A stretch of 64,000 nt of DNA from Spirosoma terrae (lineage in GTDB: Bacteria > Bacteroidota > Bacteroidia > Cytophagales > Spirosomataceae), in assembly GCF_010435915.1 (NCBI RefSeq), contig NZ_JAAFZH010000012.1, forward strand, positions 164,596 to 228,595. Direction: 5' to 3'. The notes below the pieces were generated by a model that did no database searches, was not told where the DNA came from, and saw only the letters and a program-made list of their open reading frames with translations. Positions within the stretch are counted from its first letter, which is position 1, and each line of letters begins with the position of its first letter. Positions 48,680-57,283 of the stretch are shown here, piece after piece. The position numbers and the translations under genes were made by a program.

Positions 48680-51600
48680 ATGCGCAAAATTTTATTAGGA
48701 AGCTGGCTGCTTTCACTGCTATTCTGTTTGCCTGCGCTGGCTCAGGATGTAACAGTAAGTGGTCGCGTAACTTCATCAGACGATGGTTCTCCTCTTCCAG
48801 GAGTGACCATTCAGGTAAAAGGAGGCAATCGGGGTACAAATACGGATGCCCAGGGTAATTATCGGATCTCAGCTCCGTCCAATGCTCAGTTAGTCTTTAG
48901 CTTCATCGGCTACACAACGCAGGAAGTCGCAGTCAACAATCGTTCTACGCTGAACGTAGCACTAGCTGGCGACTCTCAACAACTAAATGAAATCGTTGTT
49001 ATTGGTTATGGTACCCAAACCAAACGGGATGCAACAGGTAGTATTGGTTCTGTAAAAGGATCGGCTATCGCTAACATGCCAATCCAGAGCTTTGAAGCCG
49101 GTCTGGCCGGACGTACAGCCGGGGTTCAGATTACGGTTCCGAACGGTGTATTGAACAACCCTCCTGTTTTCCGGATCCGGGGTACAAACTCGATCTCATT
49201 AAGCTCACAGCCTTTAATCGTTGTTGATGGCGTTCCTACATTCACGGGGGATTATTCTTCGACAAGTGCTCCAGCTAACCCACTGGCCAGTATCAACCCA
49301 AATGATATCGAGAGCATGGACGTAGCTAAAGATGCTGCTGCTACGGCGATCTATGGTTCTCGGGCTGCCAATGGCGTTGTATTCATCACGACGAAGCGTG
49401 GTAAAGCAGGTGCTCTTAAAGTGAATTACGATGGCTGGGTTGGTTTTTCAAATGCCTACCGTTTGCCAGAAATGTTAAATGCCCAGGAATATATAAGCTT
49501 TAAATCCCAGGCCGTAGCTAATAACCCTACTGCCAGCGCGATCAAGTACACGCAGACGAATGATGCCAACGGCAAACCAATCGACACTCGGTGGTACGAT
49601 CAGGTTTACAGACAGGGCGTATCGCATAACCATAACATCAATCTGTCTGGCGGCTCAGAAAAGACCAACTACTATTTCTCACTGGGCTATTCGAACCAGG
49701 AAGGTATTCTGAAAAAGAATGACTTCCAACGTATCAATACGTTGTTTAACGTAGATAGCAAACTCAGCAAGCTATTTACGATTGGTGGTAAAATTTCGTA
49801 CTCGAACGAGCAAAACCTTGCAGCTACCTCATCAGGCTCCTTGTATGGCGAAGCATTCAATACGGGTGGATTAGGCCGTCTGGCGGTTGTTCTGCCTCCA
49901 ATTCTGGCTCCATACAACAACGATGGTTCATACAATACCAATGGTCCAGCTATCGGTTCGGCCAACAACATCAGTGGCATCAGTACGCTATCGTACTACA
50001 ACCCTGTTGTGAGCCTCGAGAATAACCGCTCTAACTCGGAAAGCAATCACATCCAGTCGAATGCATACCTCCAGTTCAAGCCACTGGACTGGATTACCCT
50101 AAGAAGTAGCTACGGTATCGATTATCTGTTTGTTAACAACGATATTTTCTGGTCGCCCAAAGGGGGAGATGGCTTCAGCTACAATGGGTATGGCAGCGCT
50201 ATTAATGGTAACTACAAAACATGGGTATGGACAAACACCGCCCAGTTTGATAAGACCTTTGCTGGTAGCCACAATCTAAGCTTGCTGGTTGGTCAGGAGC
50301 AACAGCGTCGTACATCGCGCGCTTTTGGTATCAACCGTCAGGGATTGTCGGATGCTGCTTACACCCAGATCCAGGCAGGTTGGGTGACGAATAACCCTAC
50401 TGGCATGAGTTATGGTGAGAACTACCTGCTATCAGGTTTTGGCCGCTTAAACTATAACTTCAAAGAAAGATATTTCTTAAGCGCCAATATTCGTCAGGAT
50501 GAATACTCCGCATTAGGGCAGAAAAAAGGTACATTCTGGGGCGCATCGGCAGGTTGGGAAATTACCCAGGAAGGCTTCTGGAAAGCGGCTCGTCTGGACA
50601 ATGTGTTCAGCAGCTTCAAAATCCGGGGTAGCTATGGTAAAGTGGGTAATATTGGCGGTATTGGCGACTATACGCCTTACTCTACCTATGCTTCTGGCTT
50701 ATACGGTGGTGCTTCTACTCTTTATTTCTCGAACGCCGGTAATCCAAATCTGACATGGGAAACCAGTACGAAAACAGATGTTGGTTTCAACTTTGGTTTA
50801 TTTAATGACCGGATTACGGGAGAAGTTGCCTACTACAAAAATGATATCAACAATCTGATTCTATACGTAGCACAGGCTCCTTCGGCTGGACTTCCAACAA
50901 ACCCACCTCAAAACATCGGTACGATGTATAACAAAGGGTTAGAGTTTTCGGTGAATGCCCGCGTAATCAACGGCAGAAACTTCCAGTGGAATTCGAACTT
51001 CAACATCACCTTCAATAAAAACGAAGTCACCTCACTGGCTCCTGGTTTGAACGTTCTTCAAACCACCATTGGTGGATCGACCGGCCTTGAGACCGTTAAC
51101 CAAACCGCTCCAGGGTATTCGTTAGGTCAATTGTTTGTTGTCCGCACCAATGGTGTTGATCCAGCAACGGGAAAACGGATTTTCGTGAACTCGGCTGGCC
51201 AGAACGTATACTATCAGTACTACGCTCCTACCGGACAGTTTAACTATTCGACAACGCCAGACGGCACCACGAGATACGTTAGCCCAACCGGCGGTACCAG
51301 CATTACGCAGGCGGCTGATGGTGTTATGTATGCCAATGTACTTCCCAAGCAATATGGTGGCTGGGACAATACATTCAAATACAAAAACTTCGATCTGAGT
51401 GTGCTGATGACCTACCAACTAGGCTTCTATGTATACTATGGAACGAATGCAGGTCTGCACGATCAGCGTTGGTGGAATAACCACAGAGATGTGTTAACGG
51501 ATGCCTGGGCGAAAGAAGGCGATACCGGCAAGAAGTATGCGAAGCCTGTTTATGGCGACAACGTATCAAATGGTTCGTCAATGCCGCTGGACATCAATGT

Positions 51601-51865
51601 GTTTAGAGGTGATTTCCTACGTCTGAGAAGTGTTTCGTTAGGCTATACACTGCCTGCATCGCTAACATCGAAAGCAAGAATCAGCAATTTGCGGGTTTAT
51701 GTAAGCGGCCAGAACCTTGGCCTCGTGACGAAATATCCAGGTCCAGATCCAGAAGTATCGTCGAACGGAGCGAATAGCAACAATAGTACGTCGTCTCAGG
51801 GCGTCGACAGAAATACGATTGGTAATGCTCGCACGATCACGGTTGGCTTACGCGCTGGTTTCTAA
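48680..51865 (+). CDS. SusC/RagA-type TonB-linked outer-membrane protein
   Basis: A 1061-residue outer-membrane importer of glycans or peptides, acting with the SusD-like lipoprotein encoded next. The signal peptide runs to about residue 22 (LFCLPALAQ). A carboxypeptidase-like regulatory domain follows (about 24-98, SGRVTSSDDGSPLPGVTI). The TonB plug has IVVIGYGTQTKRDATG and the Sus signature AIYGSRAANGVVFITTKRGK, and the barrel ends RTITVGLRAGF. It is preceded by a good promoter. No sigma/anti-sigma pair or glycoside hydrolase is adjacent, so the substrate is open. Confidence 0.95.
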   Translation: MRKILLGSWLLSLLFCLPALAQDVTVSGRVTSSDDGSPLPGVTIQVKGGNRGTNTDAQGNYRISAPSNAQLVFSFIGYTTQEVAVNNRSTLNVALAGDSQQLNEIVVIGYGTQTKRDATGSIGSVKGSAIANMPIQSFEAGLAGRTAGVQITVPNGVLNNPPVFRIRGTNSISLSSQPLIVVDGVPTFTGDYSSTSAPANPLASINPNDIESMDVAKDAAATAIYGSRAANGVVFITTKRGKAGALKVNYDGWVGFSNAYRLPEMLNAQEYISFKSQAVANNPTASAIKYTQTNDANGKPIDTRWYDQVYRQGVSHNHNINLSGGSEKTNYYFSLGYSNQEGILKKNDFQRINTLFNVDSKLSKLFTIGGKISYSNEQNLAATSSGSLYGEAFNTGGLGRLAVVLPPILAPYNNDGSYNTNGPAIGSANNISGISTLSYYNPVVSLENNRSNSESNHIQSNAYLQFKPLDWITLRSSYGIDYLFVNNDIFWSPKGGDGFSYNGYGSAINGNYKTWVWTNTAQFDKTFAGSHNLSLLVGQEQQRRTSRAFGINRQGLSDAAYTQIQAGWVTNNPTGMSYGENYLLSGFGRLNYNFKERYFLSANIRQDEYSALGQKKGTFWGASAGWEITQEGFWKAARLDNVFSSFKIRGSYGKVGNIGGIGDYTPYSTYASGLYGGASTLYFSNAGNPNLTWETSTKTDVGFNFGLFNDRITGEVAYYKNDINNLILYVAQAPSAGLPTNPPQNIGTMYNKGLEFSVNARVINGRNFQWNSNFNITFNKNEVTSLAPGLNVLQTTIGGSTGLETVNQTAPGYSLGQLFVVRTNGVDPATGKRIFVNSAGQNVYYQYYAPTGQFNYSTTPDGTTRYVSPTGGTSITQAADGVMYANVLPKQYGGWDNTFKYKNFDLSVLMTYQLGFYVYYGTNAGLHDQRWWNNHRDVLTDAWAKEGDTGKKYAKPVYGDNVSNGSSMPLDINVFRGDFLRLRSVSLGYTLPASLTSKARISNLRVYVSGQNLGLVTKYPGPDPEVSSNGANSNNSTSSQGVDRNTIGNARTITVGLRAGF

Positions 51866-51885
51866 TTCATTACGGCAAAGATTTC

Positions 51886-53370
51886 ATGAAAAAGAAAATT
51901 ATATATTCGGCAGCATTATGCCTAATTAGCTGGGGATTCAGCGGCTGTAACCGGGATCTACTTTCTCCGATTCCCCAGGACTCAGTAGCCGATGTTTCGG
52001 CATTCAGCACAGTATCTCGCATACAGACCCAATTACTTTCCTTGTATGGCGGCACTGGAGGTCTGAAAGATGGTAACGTATATGGCGGTCGTTACGTAAT
52101 ATACGGCGATATCCGGGGCGAAGATTTCATTAATGAAACGAGCAACCTGGTTACTGGTTCTGACGTGTGGGCTCTTAACCCTACTAACAGTGCCACAGCC
52201 GTTTCTACTCTATGGAATTCCGCTTATCTGGCAATCAACAAGTGTAACATCTTCCTGGATGGTATGGCTGCTGGTGGCACAGCTGTAGTAGGCGCGGATT
52301 TGGGCAATCAGTACATTGCTGAAGCCAAATTGATTCGTGGCTTACTTTACTACAGCCTGCTTCAGTACTATGCCCGCCCCTACCCAGATGGAAACGGGAA
52401 CAAACCCGGCCTTCCACTACGTCTAACGGGTATAAAAGGAGCCGGTCAATCGAATCTGGCCAGAAGCACTGTAGCAGAAGTATACGCGCAGGTCCTTAAA
52501 GATCTGAACGAAGCCGAAGCAGGACTCCCCTCAACCTATACAGCAGCAGCTGATCGGGTTACAAGAGCTCATAAGAATACGGCAATCGCGCTAAAAACCC
52601 GCGTTTATCTGAGCATGCAGAATTATGCCGCTGTAGTTACAGAAGCAAATAAAATTGTTAGTGCTGCTGCTCCGTTTACATCAGCTTCGGGCGTAGCTCA
52701 TGCGCTCCAGCCCGATATCACGACTGTGTTTACGACCTATACAACGTCGGAGTCTATCTTCTCGATGCCAATGACGACCACATCCGGTGATTTTCCTGGC
52801 ACCCAGAATCAGTTAGGTTATTACTATTCACCAACATCTGCCAATGGCGGTGTTGGCAATGGTGAATATTCACTGAATCCGAATGGTATTGTTTCGAACC
52901 CAAGCTGGACAGCAACCGATAAGCGTCGCTCATTCCTGAAGCAATCGGGTACAACAACGGTAAAGAACTGGCTTAACAAGTATAAAACCATTAGCCCGTA
53001 TACTGATTATGTCCCTGTTATTCGCTATTCTGAGGTATTGTTGAACCTGGCAGAAGCTAAAGTTCGCAGTGGTAATACGGTCGACGCTCAGTCTGTAGCC
53101 CTGTTGAATGCCGTTCGGAATCGTTCGGATGCAGCAACAACCTATACGGCTGCTAACTTCGCTACGCCTACGGATTTGATTAACGCCATCCTGCTGGAAC
53201 GGCGCATTGAATTCATGGGCGAAGGGCTACGTAATAATGACTTGATGCGCCTGTTACAAACCATTCCGGCTAAAGGAACAGCTCAGGCTAAAACGCCTTC
53301 GGATAATGGGTATATCTGGCCAATTGCAGCGCAGGAGTTAGCGCTGAATAGGCTCATGACGGACAATTAG
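51886..53370 (+). CDS. RagB/SusD-type surface lipoprotein
   Basis: A 494-residue nutrient-binding lipoprotein that caps the SusC channel. The lipobox is SWGFSGC with Cys at residue 21. TPR-like helices include YIAEAKLIRGLLYYSLLQYYARPYPD-type segments near 140-165 and RYSEVLLNLAEAKVRSGN near 380. The C-terminal LLERRIEFMGEGLRNNDLMR is the SusD hallmark. It starts 20 bases after susC and is followed by a perfect palindromic terminator. Confidence 0.94.
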   Translation: MKKKIIYSAALCLISWGFSGCNRDLLSPIPQDSVADVSAFSTVSRIQTQLLSLYGGTGGLKDGNVYGGRYVIYGDIRGEDFINETSNLVTGSDVWALNPTNSATAVSTLWNSAYLAINKCNIFLDGMAAGGTAVVGADLGNQYIAEAKLIRGLLYYSLLQYYARPYPDGNGNKPGLPLRLTGIKGAGQSNLARSTVAEVYAQVLKDLNEAEAGLPSTYTAAADRVTRAHKNTAIALKTRVYLSMQNYAAVVTEANKIVSAAAPFTSASGVAHALQPDITTVFTTYTTSESIFSMPMTTTSGDFPGTQNQLGYYYSPTSANGGVGNGEYSLNPNGIVSNPSWTATDKRRSFLKQSGTTTVKNWLNKYKTISPYTDYVPVIRYSEVLLNLAEAKVRSGNTVDAQSVALLNAVRNRSDAATTYTAANFATPTDLINAILLERRIEFMGEGLRNNDLMRLLQTIPAKGTAQAKTPSDNGYIWPIAAQELALNRLMTDN

Positions 53371-53383
53371 TCAACTTCGGTTC

Positions 53384-53431
53384 TGCATAAACAAACAGCC
53401 ACCTTACGTAAGGTGGCTGTTTGTTTATGCA
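53384..53431. terminator. 48-bp perfect palindrome after susD
   Basis: Bases 53384-53407 are the exact reverse complement of 53408-53431, with no spacer. The arms include CAAACAGCCACCTTAC at the centre. It begins 13 bases after the SusD stop codon. Like the 62-base palindrome at 5890 it would form a strong terminator hairpin with A/T-rich flanks. The remaining bases up to 53622 show nothing further. Confidence 0.75.
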
Positions 53432-53622
53432 TGGCCATACAGAGAAGACCGAACTGGCAGGGAAAGAGCTCAGGGTAATTTAGGATTGCACAATCTGACC
53501 TTTCCTCTGCAAAAGGCCGCAAATAGCCGTGTAAGAAAGTGATGTATTTCCAACGAAACCCGTACAATAGTTAGAGATTGAGGATTTATCTTTAGTGATC
53601 CCTTAAACACACAGTACGACTT

Positions 53623-54345
53623 ATGAAAACATTACTAATTTGTTTTGCGCTGACCGTTACAACATTTCTCAGTCGCACAGCCCATGCTCAGGACGGTGTT
53701 GTTGGCAACGGAACCATTGTAAAACAACAGCGACGAATCAGTAGCTTCCATAAACTAGCGGTACGCATTGGCATGCGGGTTCGGATCACGCCAGGAAACG
53801 TAGCAGAAGCCGAGCTGGAAGGCGAAAGCAATGTGCTGGAACACGTCATAACGCAGGTAAAAAATGGCGAACTGACCGTGATGCTGAATGATAATGTGCG
53901 CTTTAAAAACACAAAAGGTGTAACCGTTACGATTCACGTACCAAACCTGGATCAGGTCATGGTTAGTACTGGCTGCTCTGTTCAATCCGACGTATCAATC
54001 AAGGCAACGAATCTGATAGCTAGTGTAGAAACCGGCAGCACATTAACAGCCCCGATCTCGGCAAAAACACTTAAGCTGACCGTTAAAGAAGGGTCAAAAG
54101 CCAGTTTGCAGGGTACAGCTACCGATGCTACTATTCGTCTGTCAGGAGCCGGAAAGCTAGACGCCAACAAATTAACCCTCGATGTTGCCGACATTAAACT
54201 AGACGGAGCAAGCCAGGCTACCATCCACGTAACAAAAACATTAGCGGCTTCTGCCGATGGCGTTAGTTCTCTAACGTACTCGGGTAATCCAACGGTTACT
54301 CAACAAGAAACATCGGGGATGTCGAAAATCCGCAAACAGCGTTAA
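53623..54345 (+). CDS. Secreted head GIN domain (DUF2807) protein
   Basis: A 240-residue exported protein. The signal peptide ends about residue 22 (SRTAHAQ), and the rest is a repetitive beta-helix-like DUF2807 domain. Markers are SSFHKLAVRIGMRVRITPG near the start and repeated short strands with Ser/Thr/Gly such as TGCSVQSDVSIKATNLIASVETGS. Family members are common in Bacteroidota and probably surface- or envelope-located, with function unknown. The next gene, an SDR, starts 68 bases later, with a hairpin between them. Confidence 0.88.
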   Translation: MKTLLICFALTVTTFLSRTAHAQDGVVGNGTIVKQQRRISSFHKLAVRIGMRVRITPGNVAEAELEGESNVLEHVITQVKNGELTVMLNDNVRFKNTKGVTVTIHVPNLDQVMVSTGCSVQSDVSIKATNLIASVETGSTLTAPISAKTLKLTVKEGSKASLQGTATDATIRLSGAGKLDANKLTLDVADIKLDGASQATIHVTKTLAASADGVSSLTYSGNPTVTQQETSGMSKIRKQR

Positions 54346-54356
54346 ACAATACCCAT

Positions 54357-54413
54357 TCATTCCGGCTTAAATCTCTATCTGGTTTAACTCACAATGGAAA
54401 CCGGAATGATTTT
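54357..54413 (+). terminator. Possible terminator abutting the next start codon
   Basis: TCATTCCGG (54357-54365) pairs with CCGGAATGA (54401-54409), and four T follow directly (54410-54413). The next base is the ATG of the SDR gene. The 35-base loop is large, so this may be a weak terminator or may hide the SDR start in the mRNA. Confidence 0.4.
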
Positions 54414-55262
54414 ATGGGACTAAAAACAGCACTGATTACAGGCGCTAACGCAGGAATTGGCCTGGCAACCGCCAAGGCCTTAGCGCAACGGTCGTTCGAC
54501 TTAATTCTGCTTTGCCGTAACGAAAAGAAGGGACTTGAAGCGCAGGCTGAAGTACGGAAAGCCAATCCAGCTGTCCGCGTTGATTTACTGATGGTCGATT
54601 TGGCCAATAAAGAGTCGATACGTATCGCAGCCGACAAGGTAAAATCTACATATAAACGGCTTGATGTCTTGATTAATAATGCGGGCTACACACCCGCCAC
54701 CATCGAGTTCACGGCAGATGGCATTGAAAAATCGTTTTATGCCAACCATATTGGTCATTTTATACTGACGTATTATCTGCTGGACTTACTGAAACAGACG
54801 GCCGCCGAAACGGGTGATGTACGGATCATCAGTCTCTCATCGGTGGCTCATGCCTTTGGCAAAAAAGCTCGTTTCTTCAAACAAATCAGCGATATAAGCA
54901 CCTGGTCGGCCTATGGCGATGGTAAACTAGCCAATTTGTTATTCGCCAAAGCAGCTGCTAAAGAGTTAGCGGGAACGGGCATTACCGTTTACTCAGCTCA
55001 TCCAGGAGCAGTACGTACTAATTTTGGTAGCGACACGATGGGCTTTGCCGGAAAAATACTTCAGTTGGCCCGCCCGTTTATGCGTACTTCAGAACAAGGT
55101 GCGCAAACATCCGTTTTTCTGGCTTCGGCTCCGTTAAAGTCGATCGGAGAACGTAACAATGGTGGTTATTTCGCCGACAGCCGGCCCAAATCCCCTTCCA
55201 ATCGGGACGTGACTGATGAACATGCAGAGTGGCTATGGGAAAAAACCTTGCCCTATGTATAA
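54414..55262 (+). CDS. SDR oxidoreductase, retinol-dehydrogenase-like
   Basis: A 282-residue short-chain dehydrogenase. The cofactor motif is TGANAGIG (10-17), with NNAG following. The catalytic residues are S in SLSSVAH and Tyr/Lys in AYGDGKLANLLF, where relatives usually have AYxxSKLANxLF. This fits the retinol dehydrogenase/WW-oxidoreductase-like branch, acting on lipophilic alcohols or ketones. It is cytoplasmic. It starts right after a T-run that could be a terminator, so it may be weakly expressed from upstream. Confidence 0.9.
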   Translation: MGLKTALITGANAGIGLATAKALAQRSFDLILLCRNEKKGLEAQAEVRKANPAVRVDLLMVDLANKESIRIAADKVKSTYKRLDVLINNAGYTPATIEFTADGIEKSFYANHIGHFILTYYLLDLLKQTAAETGDVRIISLSSVAHAFGKKARFFKQISDISTWSAYGDGKLANLLFAKAAAKELAGTGITVYSAHPGAVRTNFGSDTMGFAGKILQLARPFMRTSEQGAQTSVFLASAPLKSIGERNNGGYFADSRPKSPSNRDVTDEHAEWLWEKTLPYV

Positions 55263-55267
55263 ACAAA

Positions 55268-55296
55268 AATGGCGGTGACTAAAAGCCACCGCCATT
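55268..55296. terminator. Hairpin terminator between convergent genes
   Basis: AATGGCGGTG (55268-55277) pairs with CACCGCCATT (55287-55296) across a 9-base loop. A-rich sequence on the left provides a T-run for the minus strand. It lies 5 bases after the SDR stop codon and before the end of the minus-strand outer-membrane protein gene. Confidence 0.75.
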
Positions 55297-55332
55297 CCAA
55301 AACCCACTCTATGAGAAATTAAAAAACGTTGC

Positions 55333-56250
55333 TTAACGGCCACCTAACGGGAACACGTACCCAATAGTCCCTTCCGCCAAAATTGTCTTTGAATCCGTGT
55401 AGAAGCCTGTAGCATCATTCCCCAACTCATACAAACCTCGGGCTTCAATGGTAGCATGGCCCGGCCCAAGCTTTATCATTGCTCCGACTCCGGCAGCTCC
55501 GCCATAGAAGAATCGTCCGGTGCTCCCACTTATGTCACGCTTGATACCGTTTATGCCCACACTAGTGATATAAGAGCCATATGGCCCTATGTTAACAAAA
55601 AAGCGGTGCCCGTCGAACGTCCCAGATGCTATCTTAAGAAACAGTGGTACGACGATCTGATCGGTCGAATAGTCCTGCTTCGGCGAAAAAGTTGTAGCAG
55701 GTATAGTTTGCGAGGTACGGCTATAATTAATTTCGGGTTGGAATGACAACTTTCCGCGTCCAAACTGGAACACCACCCCACCAACAAAACCTAAAGAAGG
55801 ATCAACAGCTGTTGTCTCCAGAAACACAGGATACGTAACGCCCCCGCGCACTCCTATTCGAACGCCCGAGTTCTGATTGAATGACTCCGTACTTTTCTCT
55901 TCCCTGGCAACCACCGGAGCAGGAGCCGACGACGTAGCCGGAACGGCTTCTTCCTTGGGAGCGCTTTCCCGAGCCGGTCTGGACGTAGTGGTTGCTGGTG
56001 TTGGCGACGTAGCAGGTGCTGGCTTCTTCGTAATTCCGTGATATTGATCGTATAATTCCTGCCGACGGTTTGGCGATGTTGATGCATCCGAAGCAGCTGG
56101 CCGAGTAGCGGGTGGTCTAACGGCAGGTTGGCTGGTTGTCGTCGATTTGGGAGCAGTCGCTGATGAGCCTGTTTGAGCCTGCGTCAGGACCGGCACCAAC
56201 AAACAAAGGCTTACTAGGATGCACAATGGTTTCATTCGGTGGTCAATCAT
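55333..56250 (-). CDS. Outer-membrane beta-barrel protein with Pro/Thr/Ala linker
   Basis: About 305 residues. It has a signal peptide (MKPLCILVSLCLLVPVLTQAQ, quoted to its cleavage region only by position), then about 100 residues rich in Ala, Pro, Thr and Ser. A beta-barrel domain of the PorT/OmpW-like kind follows, from GVRIGVRGGVTYPVFLETT to the end. The Pro/Ala/Thr linker could span peptidoglycan or extend to the surface. ATGs at 56250 and 56235 are both possible starts, and an upstream in-frame extension is hydrophilic and unlikely. It is convergent with an SDR gene, and function is unknown. Confidence 0.8.
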   Translation of the reverse strand: MIDHRMKPLCILVSLCLLVPVLTQAQTGSSATAPKSTTTSQPAVRPPATRPAASDASTSPNRRQELYDQYHGITKKPAPATSPTPATTTSRPARESAPKEEAVPATSSAPAPVVAREEKSTESFNQNSGVRIGVRGGVTYPVFLETTAVDPSLGFVGGVVFQFGRGKLSFQPEINYSRTSQTIPATTFSPKQDYSTDQIVVPLFLKIASGTFDGHRFFVNIGPYGSYITSVGINGIKRDISGSTGRFFYGGAAGVGAMIKLGPGHATIEARGLYELGNDATGFYTDSKTILAEGTIGYVFPLGGR

Positions 56251-56460
56251 TTTATAATTCACAAGATTAGTCGGAAAGGTACTAAATCCGGAAACAACTA
56301 TTAGGGAACGGTAGGCCGGTTGAGCATACGGTTCCTTTTTCTGCAAACATTTTCGCATTTACCATTGTAAGAAAAGAGAGCAAATGGAAGCCCGGTGAAT
56401 CAATATGATCCATTTCACTACCCAGACGACTAAATTTTTCCATCCATTTGCCAGCCAACT

Positions 56461-57174
56461 ATGAAAACTGATCATCAGCATACAGCCCTGATTACGGGGG
56501 CCAACAAAGGACTTGGTAAAGAAATTGCCTGGCAGTTAGCTCAACGTGGCTTTGCTGTTTTTATGGGTGCCCGAGACATGGCTAAGGGACGTGAAGCGGC
56601 TGAAGAGCTGTGTCAGGAAGGTTATGAAGCAACTTTCATCCACCTTGATGTAACGGACCCCGTCAGCATCAAAAATGCCTGCGGTACTTTTTCCCAGAAA
56701 GCCGATCATCTGGACGTATTGATCAACAATGCTGGTATTCTGGAAGATCATGGCGAAGACATTATAAACCTGAATCCCGAATTACTTGACCGAACCTTTA
56801 AATCGAACGTCAGAGGGCCCATTATGGTCACTCAGGATTTCCTGAAGTTCCTTCAAAAAAGCCCGAATGGTGGACGTATCATCAACGTATCAAGCGGAGC
56901 TGGTGCTCTGAACGACATGGAAACGTACGCACCGGCATACAGTATTTCTAAAACGGCGCTAAATGCCGTAACCCGGCAATTTGCTGGTGCACTAAGAAAC
57001 CAGCATATAGCGGTAAACTGCGTTGATCCGGGTTGGCTACGAACCGACATGGGTGGCCCTCATGCCTCTCGCTCCGTCGAGAAAGGAGCCGAAACCATTG
57101 TTTGGCTGGCAACCGAAGCCGACATAACAGAAACCGGTAAGTTCTGGCACGACAAACGTGAACTAGTGTGGTAA
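56461..57174 (+). CDS. SDR oxidoreductase, carbonyl-reductase-like
   Basis: A 237-residue short-chain dehydrogenase. It has the cofactor motif TGANKGLGKE (14-23), then NNAG and NVSSGAG with the catalytic Ser. The catalytic Tyr and Lys are in PAYSISKTALNA. The order and lengths fit carbonyl-reductase-like NADPH enzymes. It is cytoplasmic with an unknown substrate. It converges with the subtilase, and the whole gap between the two stop codons is one perfect inverted repeat. Confidence 0.9.
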   Translation: MKTDHQHTALITGANKGLGKEIAWQLAQRGFAVFMGARDMAKGREAAEELCQEGYEATFIHLDVTDPVSIKNACGTFSQKADHLDVLINNAGILEDHGEDIINLNPELLDRTFKSNVRGPIMVTQDFLKFLQKSPNGGRIINVSSGAGALNDMETYAPAYSISKTALNAVTRQFAGALRNQHIAVNCVDPGWLRTDMGGPHASRSVEKGAETIVWLATEADITETGKFWHDKRELVW

Positions 57175-57178
57175 CCCA

Positions 57179-57283
57179 AACCGGGATTACACGGATTTAG
57201 GGATTAAGCTGATTTTATTGATTGAATCAGACGCTTCGAAGAAGCAAAATCAGCTTAATCCCTAAATCCGTGTAATCCCGGTT
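57179..57283. repeat. 38-bp perfect AACCGGGATT inverted repeat
   Basis: Arms 57179-57216 and 57246-57283 are exact reverse complements of 38 bases. Each arm starts AACCGGGATT and contains two 17-base units (GGATTACACGGATTTAG, GGATTAAGCTGATTTTA). The loop holds GCTTCGAAGAAGC. It fills the gap between the SDR stop (57172-57174) and the subtilase stop (57283-57285), and the subtilase TGA is part of its flank CTGAACCGGG. Confidence 0.85.
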
